DNA from: Janthinobacterium lividum
GTDB lineage: Bacteria > Pseudomonadota > Gammaproteobacteria > Steroidobacterales > Steroidobacteraceae
Assembly (NCBI GenBank): GCA_943327025.2
Contig: CALPVO020000083.1
Location: 1-8,732, forward strand
Length of the DNA stretch: 8,732 nt
Direction: 5' to 3'
Of the stretch, positions 1-6,215 are shown piece by piece. The translations under genes were made by a program, and so were the position numbers. The first letter of the stretch is position 1; the number at the start of each line of letters is the position of its first letter. Under the pieces are notes generated by a model. The model searched no databases. It worked only from the letters and a program-made list of their open reading frames with translations, and was not told the origin of the DNA.

Positions 1-4
1 AGAG

Positions 5-1954
5 ATGAAACCGGACGCCATCGTGCCCACGCACCACGCCTACACGCAAGCGCCAATGCACCGGCTGCGGCGTGATTGGCGTGGGCAGGCAGCATCCGTT
101 CGTCTTGCCCTTTCCGTGATTGGACTGGCAACCCTGCTCGCCAGCGGCTGTAGCCTCACCACACCACCTCCGGAACCGGCTAAAAGCGCCGTCTTGGCAC
201 AGGACGCCGCGAAGACGCCAACCCGCCCGCCCCTCTCGCCGGCGGCAGCCGTGTCCGTCGCACGAGGCGCCGAAGCCCGTGCTGCCAGCCTTGCAGGCGA
301 AGCCCGCACGGGAGCGCTGGAAGAGGCCGCTGCTGCTTGGGTGGCAGCCGGGGATGGTGGAGCAGCGGCGCGGGTATTCGCGCAACTGCCCCCCAGCAAG
401 GTCCCTACCGAACCGCGCACGCTTCTCGCCGCGGAGATAGCGCTCGCCCAAGGCCAACCGCTGCGCGCAGCGCAAGCACTCGACCGCCTTCCAACAACCA
501 ACCCTTCCCCCGCGCTGCGCTGGACACGTGCCCGCGTCGCCTTCGCCAGAGGACAGGCGGTGCTCGGGTTGCAGCTCATTGCGGACGCCCCTGCCCAAGC
601 AACTCCACGTGAAGCAAGTGTCAGTAGCGAAAGGCTCTGGTCGCAACTTCGCGGCGCCGCCAAGCGCGGCGCCGACCTCGCCACTCCCGCAGGCAGTTCT
701 GCTGCCGTCGCGGGTTGGCTGGACTTGGCCCGCACCACACTTCGCGCCGAGCAATCCCCCGCTGCGCGGGCAACTCTGTTCCAGGAGTGGCGGCGACGTC
801 ACCCTGCCCATCCGGCCAACGGCCCACTGGTGGTTTCTATGATCGAGGCATCCCCTCCACTGCCGCCCAGCACTGGCCGCATCGCGCTCTTGCTGCCCCT
901 GTCAGGTCGCGCCCAAGCCGCCGGCACCTCGGTGCGCGACGGCTTCCTAGCCGCCTGGTACGCGCGTCCAGCAGGAAGCCGGCCCAAGGTAGAGATTTAC
1001 GACACGGGCACAGATGCCTTGGCCGCTTATCGACGCGCGCTCAGCGAAGGAGCGCAGGCCGTGGTGGGCCCATTGACCAAAGAGGAAGTCGGCGCCGTCG
1101 CGCGTGGTGCCGCGCCCGGAATCCCGCTGCTAGCCCTGAACTTCTTGCCTGAAGGCACACCAGCATCGCCGCTGGTATTCCAGTACTCGCTCGCCCCGGA
1201 AGATGAGGCCATCGAAGTCGCACGCCGCCTCGTCGCCGAAGGGCGCCGGCACGGCATCGCGTTGGTGCCCACCGGCGAATGGGGCCAGCGGGTCCAGCGC
1301 GCTTTTGAGGAAACCTTGCGCGCCGGTGGTGGCCGACTCATCGCCATGCGCACCTACGCCCCGGATACCGCCGATTTCACCGGCCCCATCCTCGAACTGC
1401 TTGGCGTGGATGAAGCCAAACGTCGTTACCAAAAATTGGCGCAAGCGCTGGGAACCCCGCTCGAATTTGCCGCCACGCGGCGTAACAACATCGAGTTCGT
1501 ATTCATCGCCGGACAACCCCAGGCGGCGCGCCTCATCCGTCCACAGTTGCGCTTCCATTACGCCGGGGACCTGCCCGTGTACGCCACCTCCGACGTGTAC
1601 GACCCCAGTCCGAAGGCGAACCTCGACCTCGAAGGCGTCATGTTCCCGGACATGCCATGGATGATCGACCCGGATCCGACGGCCGTGGATGTACGCAATG
1701 ACCTGCGCACGGCTTGGCCAGAACGCTTCCGTCGTCGCGGTCGCCTGTATGCACTGGGCTTTGATGCCTACGCAGCATTGTCCGAAATCATGACGAGTCG
1801 CCGCCCATTTCAGACGCCGCTTTCAGGAATGACGGGGCGCCTGACCGTCGACGCGGAACGACGCTTGCACCGCGAACTGGAGTGGCTACAGGTTCGCGGC
1901 GGCGAACTCCGCCCCCTGCCGCCGGCGGGGCTTGCGGCGGCTGAAGCACCCTGA
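5..1954 (+). CDS. lpoA: LpoA-family penicillin-binding protein activator (outer-membrane lipoprotein)
   Basis: Predicted 649-residue lipoprotein. In the LpoA family, an outer-membrane lipoprotein reaches through the periplasm to stimulate a class A PBP (PBP1A in E. coli). The sequence shows a basic, then hydrophobic N-terminus (about residues 30-47) ending in the lipobox LASGC, with Cys49 as the lipidated residue. A low-complexity Pro/Ala stretch follows, then an Ala-rich helical region (about 75-285) matching the TPR-like N-domain. From about 290, starting at GRIALLLPLSG, the C-domain has the periplasmic-binding-protein fold typical of LpoA. Length is close to the E. coli protein (678). The start is uncertain: ATG at 5 gives a long n-region before the hydrophobic core, and ATG at 56 (Met18) would give a more usual signal peptide. 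Any ribosome site for the first start lies outside the window. It is probably co-transcribed with yraN, 10 bp downstream. The family assignment is firm; activation of a particular PBP is inferred. Confidence 0.88.
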   Translation: MKPDAIVPTHHAYTQAPMHRLRRDWRGQAASVRLALSVIGLATLLASGCSLTTPPPEPAKSAVLAQDAAKTPTRPPLSPAAAVSVARGAEARAASLAGEARTGALEEAAAAWVAAGDGGAAARVFAQLPPSKVPTEPRTLLAAEIALAQGQPLRAAQALDRLPTTNPSPALRWTRARVAFARGQAVLGLQLIADAPAQATPREASVSSERLWSQLRGAAKRGADLATPAGSSAAVAGWLDLARTTLRAEQSPAARATLFQEWRRRHPAHPANGPLVVSMIEASPPLPPSTGRIALLLPLSGRAQAAGTSVRDGFLAAWYARPAGSRPKVEIYDTGTDALAAYRRALSEGAQAVVGPLTKEEVGAVARGAAPGIPLLALNFLPEGTPASPLVFQYSLAPEDEAIEVARRLVAEGRRHGIALVPTGEWGQRVQRAFEETLRAGGGRLIAMRTYAPDTADFTGPILELLGVDEAKRRYQKLAQALGTPLEFAATRRNNIEFVFIAGQPQAARLIRPQLRFHYAGDLPVYATSDVYDPSPKANLDLEGVMFPDMPWMIDPDPTAVDVRNDLRTAWPERFRRRGRLYALGFDAYAALSEIMTSRRPFQTPLSGMTGRLTVDAERRLHRELEWLQVRGGELRPLPPAGLAAAEAP

Positions 1955-1964
1955 ATCGACGGCC

Positions 1965-2327
1965 ATGGCTGACGCTCGGCATGTGGCAGGGGCTGCTGCC
2001 GAACAGCGGGCGCTGGAACACCTGACCTCCGCTGGACTGCGTTTACTGGAGCGCAACGCGCGCTTTCGCGCCGGTGAATGGGACTTGGTGATGACCGAAG
2101 GGGAAACCCTCGTCTTCGTGGAAGTGCGCCTGCGGCAGCACTTAGGGTTCGGCGGCCCCTTGGCAAGCGTGGACTGGCGCAAACAGCGCAAGCTGGAGCG
2201 CGCCGCGGCACTGTGGCTTCAACGGCACCCGGAGCAACGCCAGCGCCGCGCGCGTTTTGACGTCGTGGGTTTTACCAGCGGTACTGCCGACCCGACATGG
2301 ATCCGCGATGCCTGGCGGGCTACTTGA
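1965..2327 (+). CDS. yraN: YraN family (UPF0102) endonuclease-like protein
   Basis: Predicted 120-residue cytoplasmic protein of the YraN/UPF0102 family, which has a restriction-endonuclease-like (Holliday-junction-resolvase-like) fold; the biochemical role is not settled. Family hallmarks are visible: the N-terminal AAEQRALEHL helix (11-20), GEWDLV (37-42) where most members have GEIDLI, and LVFVEVRLR (49-57). Glu38, Asp40 and Glu53 fit the acidic metal-binding positions. The GG-x-x-ASVDWRKQRKL stretch (63-77) matches the usual GGAxASVxxxKQxKL. I chose ATG 1965 because family similarity begins there and it follows the lpoA stop by 10 bp; the frame is open further upstream through a TTG at 1932, which would overlap lpoA. 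The lpoA-yraN order is widely conserved in gammaproteobacteria. The 3' end overlaps convergent sspB by 8 bp. Confidence 0.88.
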   Translation: MADARHVAGAAAEQRALEHLTSAGLRLLERNARFRAGEWDLVMTEGETLVFVEVRLRQHLGFGGPLASVDWRKQRKLERAAALWLQRHPEQRQRRARFDVVGFTSGTADPTWIRDAWRAT

Positions 2328-2745
2328 CGACCTTGAACCGAGCTCTGCGTTCTGCTGCCTCACCGCCAGTCGGTGAAGGTGGTTCGGGCGGTGGCTCCGG
2401 CACCACGTGCCCTGCCAAGTCTTCAGCCGTGAACACAATGCCTTCGCCGGTCTCGTTGGCGTAGATGCCAAGCACCGCAGCGATAGGCACAAGCACGCTG
2501 TGCGCAACGCCACCGAAACGGGCACCGAAAGTCACGTCGTCGTTACCCAACCGCAAACCATTGGTGGCGCCCCAACTGCAATTGAGCACGATCTTGCCAT
2601 CACGGACAAACGCCCGCGGAACCTGCACGCCGGGAAGTTCCGCATCGACGACCAAGTGCGGCGTGAAGCCGCTATCGCATATCCACTCATGCAAGGCCCG
2701 CAGCAGATACGGACGACGCGGACGACTGGTCGGAGGAGTCGTCAC
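2320..2745 (-). CDS. sspB: ClpXP protease specificity-enhancing factor SspB
   Basis: Predicted 141-residue adaptor that binds the ssrA tag of stalled-ribosome products (and, in E. coli, the RseA fragment) and tethers them to ClpX. The substrate-binding domain is recognisable from RRPYLLRALHEW through TPHLVVDAELPGVQVP and the ARFGG motif to VPIAAVLGIYANETGEG. It is followed by a Pro/Glu-rich flexible linker and the C-terminal tail RARFKVVK, equivalent to the ClpX-binding (XB) motif ending LRVVK in E. coli. I chose GTG at 2745, one base after the sspA stop, because it gives an N-terminus of family-typical length. The frame also allows TTG at 2760, which would add five residues and overlap sspA by 14 bp. 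Neither has a clear Shine-Dalgarno sequence, which suggests translational coupling to sspA. It is the last gene of the petABC-sspAB run and converges on yraN. Confidence 0.9.
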   Translation of the reverse strand: MTTPPTSRPRRPYLLRALHEWICDSGFTPHLVVDAELPGVQVPRAFVRDGKIVLNCSWGATNGLRLGNDDVTFGARFGGVAHSVLVPIAAVLGIYANETGEGIVFTAEDLAGHVVPEPPPEPPSPTGGEAAERRARFKVVK

Positions 2746-2746
2746 C

Positions 2747-3400
2747 TCAATCGAGGTCAATATCGCCGGCCACGGCGGACACCAAGCGCCCCGAGGTGGT
2801 CAGGCTGGCACGGAACGAAGCCCTCGCAAACTGACGCTGCGCGTAACGCTTCACGTCTGCACCGGCATCGCCGAGTTCGATACCCAGCATGGGCAAGCGC
2901 CACAACAGCGCCAACACTGCAGCATCGACAAAGCTGAATGTGTTGCCGAGAAAGAACGGCTGCGCACGGAACAGCGGCGTAGCGGCGAGCACCGCCTCAC
3001 GCAGGTCGCGATTCGCAGCGACGATGGCCTTGGCATTGCCATCGAGACGGGCGGATGTCGCCTTGGCCTCCAGCGAGAACCAGTCGCGCTCGATCCGCGA
3101 CAAGGCCAGACGCAGACGCGCCCGCTGCGTAGGCTCCAGCGGCCATAGCGGCGGGTGAGGATGTCTTTCCTCCAGATACTCGAACAGCACCCGCATATCG
3201 TAGACCGCAAGTTCGCGGTCCGCGAAAGTGGGAACCTCGTGGTACGGGTTCAGGTCCAGCAAATCCTCGGGAGGACGTGCCGGATTGACGTCGACGATAT
3301 CGACATCAAGCGCTTTCTCGGCAAGGACGATGCGCACAGCATGGCTGCGCGGGTCGTCTTTGCGGGAATACAGAACTAAAGATGCGCGTGCAGCTGCCAT
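2747..3400 (-). CDS. sspA: Stringent starvation protein A (SspA), GST-fold RNA polymerase-associated regulator
   Basis: Predicted 217-residue protein with a glutathione-S-transferase fold. In E. coli SspA binds RNA polymerase holoenzyme and affects stationary-phase, acid-stress and phage gene expression. Visible family features are the thioredoxin-like N-domain (LVLYSRKDDPRSHAVRIVLAEKAL, about 8-31, read as two adjacent segments), DLNPYHEVPTFADREL (49-64), and the all-helical C-domain containing FFLGNTFSFVDAAVLALLWRLPMLGIEL. The conserved surface Pro-His-Pro, important for SspA function in E. coli, is present at residues 81-83 (RHPHPPL). It starts 4 bp after the cytochrome c1 stop, so it is almost certainly read from the complex III operon, and it nearly abuts sspB. 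This petABC-sspAB order is common in gammaproteobacteria. The RNA polymerase role is inferred from the family. Confidence 0.92.
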   Translation of the reverse strand: MAAARASLVLYSRKDDPRSHAVRIVLAEKALDVDIVDVNPARPPEDLLDLNPYHEVPTFADRELAVYDMRVLFEYLEERHPHPPLWPLEPTQRARLRLALSRIERDWFSLEAKATSARLDGNAKAIVAANRDLREAVLAATPLFRAQPFFLGNTFSFVDAAVLALLWRLPMLGIELGDAGADVKRYAQRQFARASFRASLTTSGRLVSAVAGDIDLD

Positions 3401-3404
3401 GGCA

Positions 3405-4160
3405 TTACTTCACGTCTTTCCAATACTCCTTCTTCAGGAGATACGCGAACCCGGTGAACACCAGCAGGAACAGAATGACCCAGACACCGAGATCACGGCG
3501 CTTGGTCTGAATCGGTTCGCCGATGTATTCGATGAAGTTCACGGTATCGCGCACGAAGGAAGCGTATTCCTCCGGCTTAAGCGTGCCAACATCACCAGCT
3601 TCGAGTTTCTCCACCGCGCTGACAGCCTTGCCGTCCTCGCCCGTATGCGACTTCATCACCGCCTTCTGCACGCCCTGCAGACCAGACAACACGTGCGGCA
3701 TGGCCGTGCCAGGCAGCGCCAGGTTGTTCACGCCATGGGGACGGCTGTCGTCCGCGTAGAAGGTCATGAGGAAGGTGTAGATGTAGTCTGTGCCACGCGA
3801 ACGGGCCAGCAAGGACATGTCCGGCGGGGCATTGCCGAACCAGCGCTTGGCGGCCTCAGCAGGCATACCGCTCTGCATGGTATCGAAGGGCGCCGTTCCG
3901 GTGAACTGCAAGGACTTCAGTTCTCCTTCGGGGATGCCAAGGTCGGCGCCGACACGGTTCCAACGAACGTACTTGGCCGAGTGACAACCCAAGCAATAGT
4001 TCACGAAGTTGCGTGCGCCGCGCTGCAGGCTCGCCTTGTTGTAGATGTCGTTGTCGGCAGCCATCAGCTCGACGCCTTCAGTAGCGGCCGAAGCACCTGG
4101 TGCGCCAAACGTCATTAGGCCAGCCGCGACGGCGGCAAGGAACGTCTTCTTAGTGAGCAT
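3405..4160 (-). CDS. petC: Ubiquinol-cytochrome c reductase, cytochrome c1 subunit
   Basis: Predicted 251-residue membrane-anchored cytochrome c1, the subunit of complex III that passes electrons from the Rieske protein to a soluble or membrane cytochrome c. An N-terminal Sec signal peptide ends near ASA (about residue 25). The haem c site is CLGCH (56-60), with Cys56 and Cys59 as thioether ligands and His60 as axial ligand. The second axial ligand is probably Met154 in GTAMPHVL. The family motif APPDMSLLAR lies at 111-120. A C-terminal hydrophobic helix (about 225-242) followed by KKEYWKDVK anchors the periplasmic domain. The ATG overlaps the end of cytochrome b by 11 bp, and a strong GGAGAGGG ribosome site sits 9 bases upstream inside the cytochrome b gene. 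It lacks the fused cytochrome b seen in the alphaproteobacterial fbcH-type arrangement. Confidence 0.95.
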   Translation of the reverse strand: MLTKKTFLAAVAAGLMTFGAPGASAATEGVELMAADNDIYNKASLQRGARNFVNYCLGCHSAKYVRWNRVGADLGIPEGELKSLQFTGTAPFDTMQSGMPAEAAKRWFGNAPPDMSLLARSRGTDYIYTFLMTFYADDSRPHGVNNLALPGTAMPHVLSGLQGVQKAVMKSHTGEDGKAVSAVEKLEAGDVGTLKPEEYASFVRDTVNFIEYIGEPIQTKRRDLGVWVILFLLVFTGFAYLLKKEYWKDVK

Positions 4161-5415
4161 CGTAGGTGACCCTCTCCGGCACCGGCTTCGTGGAATCCAT
4201 GCGGGACCACCACGGCATCAGCAGGAAGTAAGCGAAGTAAATGACCGTGAACACCCGCGCCAGCAAGGGGTAGATGCCGGTCGACGGCTTCAGGCCAAGG
4301 TAGCCCAGCATGACGAAGGTGACCACGAAGATGCCGAGGGCAATCTTCGAGATGGGCCCACGGTAGCGGATGGACTTCACCGGGGACTTATCGAGCCACG
4401 GCAGCAGTGCCAGCATGACGATGGCACCGAACATGGCCAATACGCCCCAGATTTGCGTACCGAAGAACGACGGCACCGCGCGCAAGATGGCGTAGAACGG
4501 CGTGAAGTACCACACCGGAGCGATGTGCGGCGGCGTCTGCATCGGGTTCGCCGGCTCGAAATTCGGCGCCTCGAGGAACAGCCCCCAGCCGTCAGGCTTG
4601 AAGAACACGATGGCGGAGAACAAGGTGAGGAAGACCCCAAGACCGAAGAGATCCTTCACGGTGTAGTACGGGTGGAACGGGATGCCATCCAGCGGCTTGC
4701 CGTCAGCGCCCTTGGTCTTCTTGATCTCGACGCCGTCGGGGTTATTGGAACCCACTTCGTGCAACGCCAGAATGTGCGCCACCACCAGACCCACCAGCAC
4801 GAACGGCAACGCTACGACGTGCAGCGCAAAGAAGCGGTTCAGCGTGATGTCAGAGATGTAGTAGTCGCCGCGGATCCATTCCACCAGTCCGTCACCGACC
4901 ACGGGGATGGTACCGAACAACGAGACGATGACCTGCGCACCCCAGAACGACATGTTGCCCCACGGCAGCAGGTAGCCCATGAAGGCCTCCGCCATGAGCA
5001 CCAAGTAAATCCCCATGCCGAGGAGCCACAGCAGTTCGCGAGGGGCCTTGTACGAACCGTACATGAGCGCACGGAACATGTGGAGGTACACCACGACGAA
5101 GAATGCCGAGGCGCCCGTGGAGTGCAGGTAGCGGATGAGCCAGCCCCACTCGACGTCGCGCATGATGTACTCAACGGCACCGAAGGCATCGGCGGCCGAG
5201 GGCTTGTAGTTCATCGTCAGGAAGATGCCCGTGACGAGCTGGAGGACCAGCACGAACAAGGACAGCGCGCCGAAGTAATACCAGACGTTGAAGTTCTTGG
5301 GCGCGTAGTACTCGGTGACATGCTCGCGCAGCATCTTGTCGAGCGGGAAGCGCGCGTTAATCCAGCCGCTTAGGCCGCCCTGTTGGGCAGCGTTGTTGGG
5401 TTCAGTCGAGGCCAT
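4150..5415 (-). CDS. petB: Ubiquinol-cytochrome c reductase, cytochrome b subunit
   Basis: Predicted 421-residue integral membrane cytochrome b, full length with about eight transmembrane helices (near 47-67, 95-119, 129-150, 193-219, 254-272, 325-342, 355-375, 387-405). It holds the two b haems and the Qo and Qi quinone sites. The haem ligands are His98 and His112 in helix B and His199 and His214 in helix D. Other family marks are GYLLPWG (147-153) and LHEVGSNNPDG (218-228). The Qo-site loop reads PVWY (300-303) rather than mitochondrial PEWY. The helix D histidines are 15 positions apart instead of 14. The loop after helix D carries a short Lys/Gly-rich stretch (about 230-245). The start ATG 5415 lies 46 bp after the Rieske stop; only a weak, distant GGAG precedes it. 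The 3' end overlaps cytochrome c1. Confidence 0.96.
   Translation of the reverse strand: MASTEPNNAAQQGGLSGWINARFPLDKMLREHVTEYYAPKNFNVWYYFGALSLFVLVLQLVTGIFLTMNYKPSAADAFGAVEYIMRDVEWGWLIRYLHSTGASAFFVVVYLHMFRALMYGSYKAPRELLWLLGMGIYLVLMAEAFMGYLLPWGNMSFWGAQVIVSLFGTIPVVGDGLVEWIRGDYYISDITLNRFFALHVVALPFVLVGLVVAHILALHEVGSNNPDGVEIKKTKGADGKPLDGIPFHPYYTVKDLFGLGVFLTLFSAIVFFKPDGWGLFLEAPNFEPANPMQTPPHIAPVWYFTPFYAILRAVPSFFGTQIWGVLAMFGAIVMLALLPWLDKSPVKSIRYRGPISKIALGIFVVTFVMLGYLGLKPSTGIYPLLARVFTVIYFAYFLLMPWWSRMDSTKPVPERVTYDAH
4170..4177 (-). promoter_or_regulatory. Ribosome binding site of cytochrome c1
   Basis: Reads GGAGAGGG on the minus strand, 9 bases before the cytochrome c1 ATG at 4160, inside the 3' end of the cytochrome b gene. 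It is the strongest Shine-Dalgarno match in the operon and supports that start, which overlaps cytochrome b by 11 bp. Confidence 0.7.
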
Positions 5416-5461
5416 GGTGGGTGCCTGCTACTCCAGAAAAGGGACGGGGCGACAGAACGGC

Positions 5462-6049
5462 TTATGCCGCCTGCGCGCCCTCCGCGCCGACGACAATCTT
5501 GCCATCGCCAACAAAGGCATACGGCGGAATTTCCAGGTTTTTCGGCGCGGGAACGCCCTTGAACACACGACCGGAAAGGTCGAACTTGGAACCGTGACAG
5601 GGGCAATAAAAGCCACCCGGCCAACCCGCCTCGACCTCGCCGACAGCGAACTTCGAGATGGGCGAGCAACCCAGATGGGTGCAAACGCCCAACACCACGA
5701 AGTATTCCGGCTTCTGCGCGCGTGCCGGGTTCTTGGCGAACTCCGGTTGCTTGGAGCCGTCGCTGGCCGGGTCGAGCAGGAGTGGGTCGTGGGCACCGAG
5801 ATCCGACAGCATCTCCGGGGTACGGCGGACCACCCAAACGGGCTTGCCGCGCCACTCGACCTTGATCATGGAACCGGCGTCCATGCGGGAGATGTCGATC
5901 TCCACCGGGGCACCCAAGGCCTTGGCACGCGCACTCGGCTTCCACGAGGCAAGAAAAGGCGATACCGCAAGACCGGCACCGATGGCACCTGTCGCGGCAG
6001 TGGCTGCCGTCAGCAGCTTGCGACGACCCAGATCAACATGTTCGCTCAT
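5462..6049 (-). CDS. petA: Ubiquinol-cytochrome c reductase, Rieske iron-sulfur subunit
   Basis: Predicted 195-residue Rieske protein, which takes the first electron from ubiquinol at the Qo site and delivers it to cytochrome c1. The N-terminus has a twin-arginine motif (GRRKLLT, 8-14) followed by a hydrophobic segment (about 15-35) that would serve as an uncleaved membrane anchor after Tat export. Cluster-binding box 1 is CTHLGC (123-128) and box 2 is CPCHGS (149-154). Ligands are Cys123, His125, Cys149 and His152, and Cys128-Cys151 should form the stabilising disulfide. An open frame continues upstream to 6214, but ATG 6049 fits the family: it gives MSEHVDLGRRKLL, with a GGGG ribosome-site core 7 bases upstream. 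It is the first gene of the operon, preceded by a TATAAT element and a leader hairpin. Confidence 0.95.
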   Translation of the reverse strand: MSEHVDLGRRKLLTAATAATGAIGAGLAVSPFLASWKPSARAKALGAPVEIDISRMDAGSMIKVEWRGKPVWVVRRTPEMLSDLGAHDPLLLDPASDGSKQPEFAKNPARAQKPEYFVVLGVCTHLGCSPISKFAVGEVEAGWPGGFYCPCHGSKFDLSGRVFKGVPAPKNLEIPPYAFVGDGKIVVGAEGAQAA

Positions 6050-6077
6050 TGATAAGCCCCAAGGTTTTGTCACTGCG

Positions 6078-6103
6078 CCCGGACGACCGCCAAGTCGCCC
6101 GGG
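6078..6103 (-). promoter_or_regulatory. Stem-loop in the leader of the petABC operon
   Basis: In the minus-strand RNA, CCCGGGCGAC pairs with GUCGUCCGGG around the loop UUGGCG. This gives ten continuous pairs, one of them G-U. In the opposite (plus-strand) RNA that pair becomes an A-C mismatch, so the structure suits the petA transcript better. It begins only a few bases after the predicted transcription start and ends 28 bases before the Rieske ATG. No uridine tract follows, so it is not a typical intrinsic terminator. A role in mRNA stability or translation control is possible but only inferred. Confidence 0.45.
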
Positions 6104-6113
6104 GGCATCCGGC

Positions 6114-6143
6114 ATTATACACACGCACCAAGGGGCACTTACA
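6114..6143 (-). promoter_or_regulatory. Candidate sigma-70 promoter of the petABC-sspAB operon
   Basis: The minus strand carries a perfect TATAAT at 6119-6114, upstream of the Rieske ATG at 6049. The -35 region is poor: GTAAGT at 17 bp spacing (6142-6137) or TGTAAG at 18 bp (6143-6138), neither close to TTGACA. Transcription would start near 6107, giving a leader of about 57 bases. A weak -35 may mean an activator helps; no operator sequence was recognised. No other convincing promoter was seen within the five-gene run. Confidence 0.5.
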
Positions 6144-6215
6144 CCACTCCATCGGCACACAATAAGCGCGCACCCCCTTGACACTCTGCTCGCGCACCGC
6201 GACGGTAGCACCACG

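Noticed and set aside
2360..2376. Perfect inverted repeat TCACCG/CGGTGA with a 5-base loop inside the 3' end of sspB
   Set aside because: It lies in the codons for the Pro/Gly-rich linker, is short, and has no T tract on either side. A chance repeat in GC-rich sequence is the simpler explanation.
2465..4118. Long plus-strand open frames antisense to sspB, sspA and cytochrome c1
   Set aside because: They overlap clearly homologous minus-strand genes along their length, and their composition is that of antisense shadows.
4045..5373. 442-codon open frame on the plus strand, antisense to cytochrome b and the start of cytochrome c1
   Set aside because: The predicted protein is a His/Arg/Glu/Gln-rich mirror of a GC-rich coding gene, with no recognisable domain. 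The opposite strand encodes an unmistakable full-length cytochrome b. It is a codon-usage shadow.
6178..6206. Perfect TTGACA at 6178-6183 upstream of the protease gene, as a possible -35 box
   Set aside because: At 17 bp spacing the -10 would be GACGGT, a poor match, and transcription would start almost at the ATG. Kept as a possibility only; another weak pair (TTACAC at 6139, AATAAG at 6161) is no better.
5658..6215. Upstream extension of the protease reading frame by 186 codons, over the Rieske gene
   Set aside because: The extension is antisense to the Rieske coding sequence and lacks any family similarity. The membrane anchor starting from ATG 6216 matches DegS-type N-termini.
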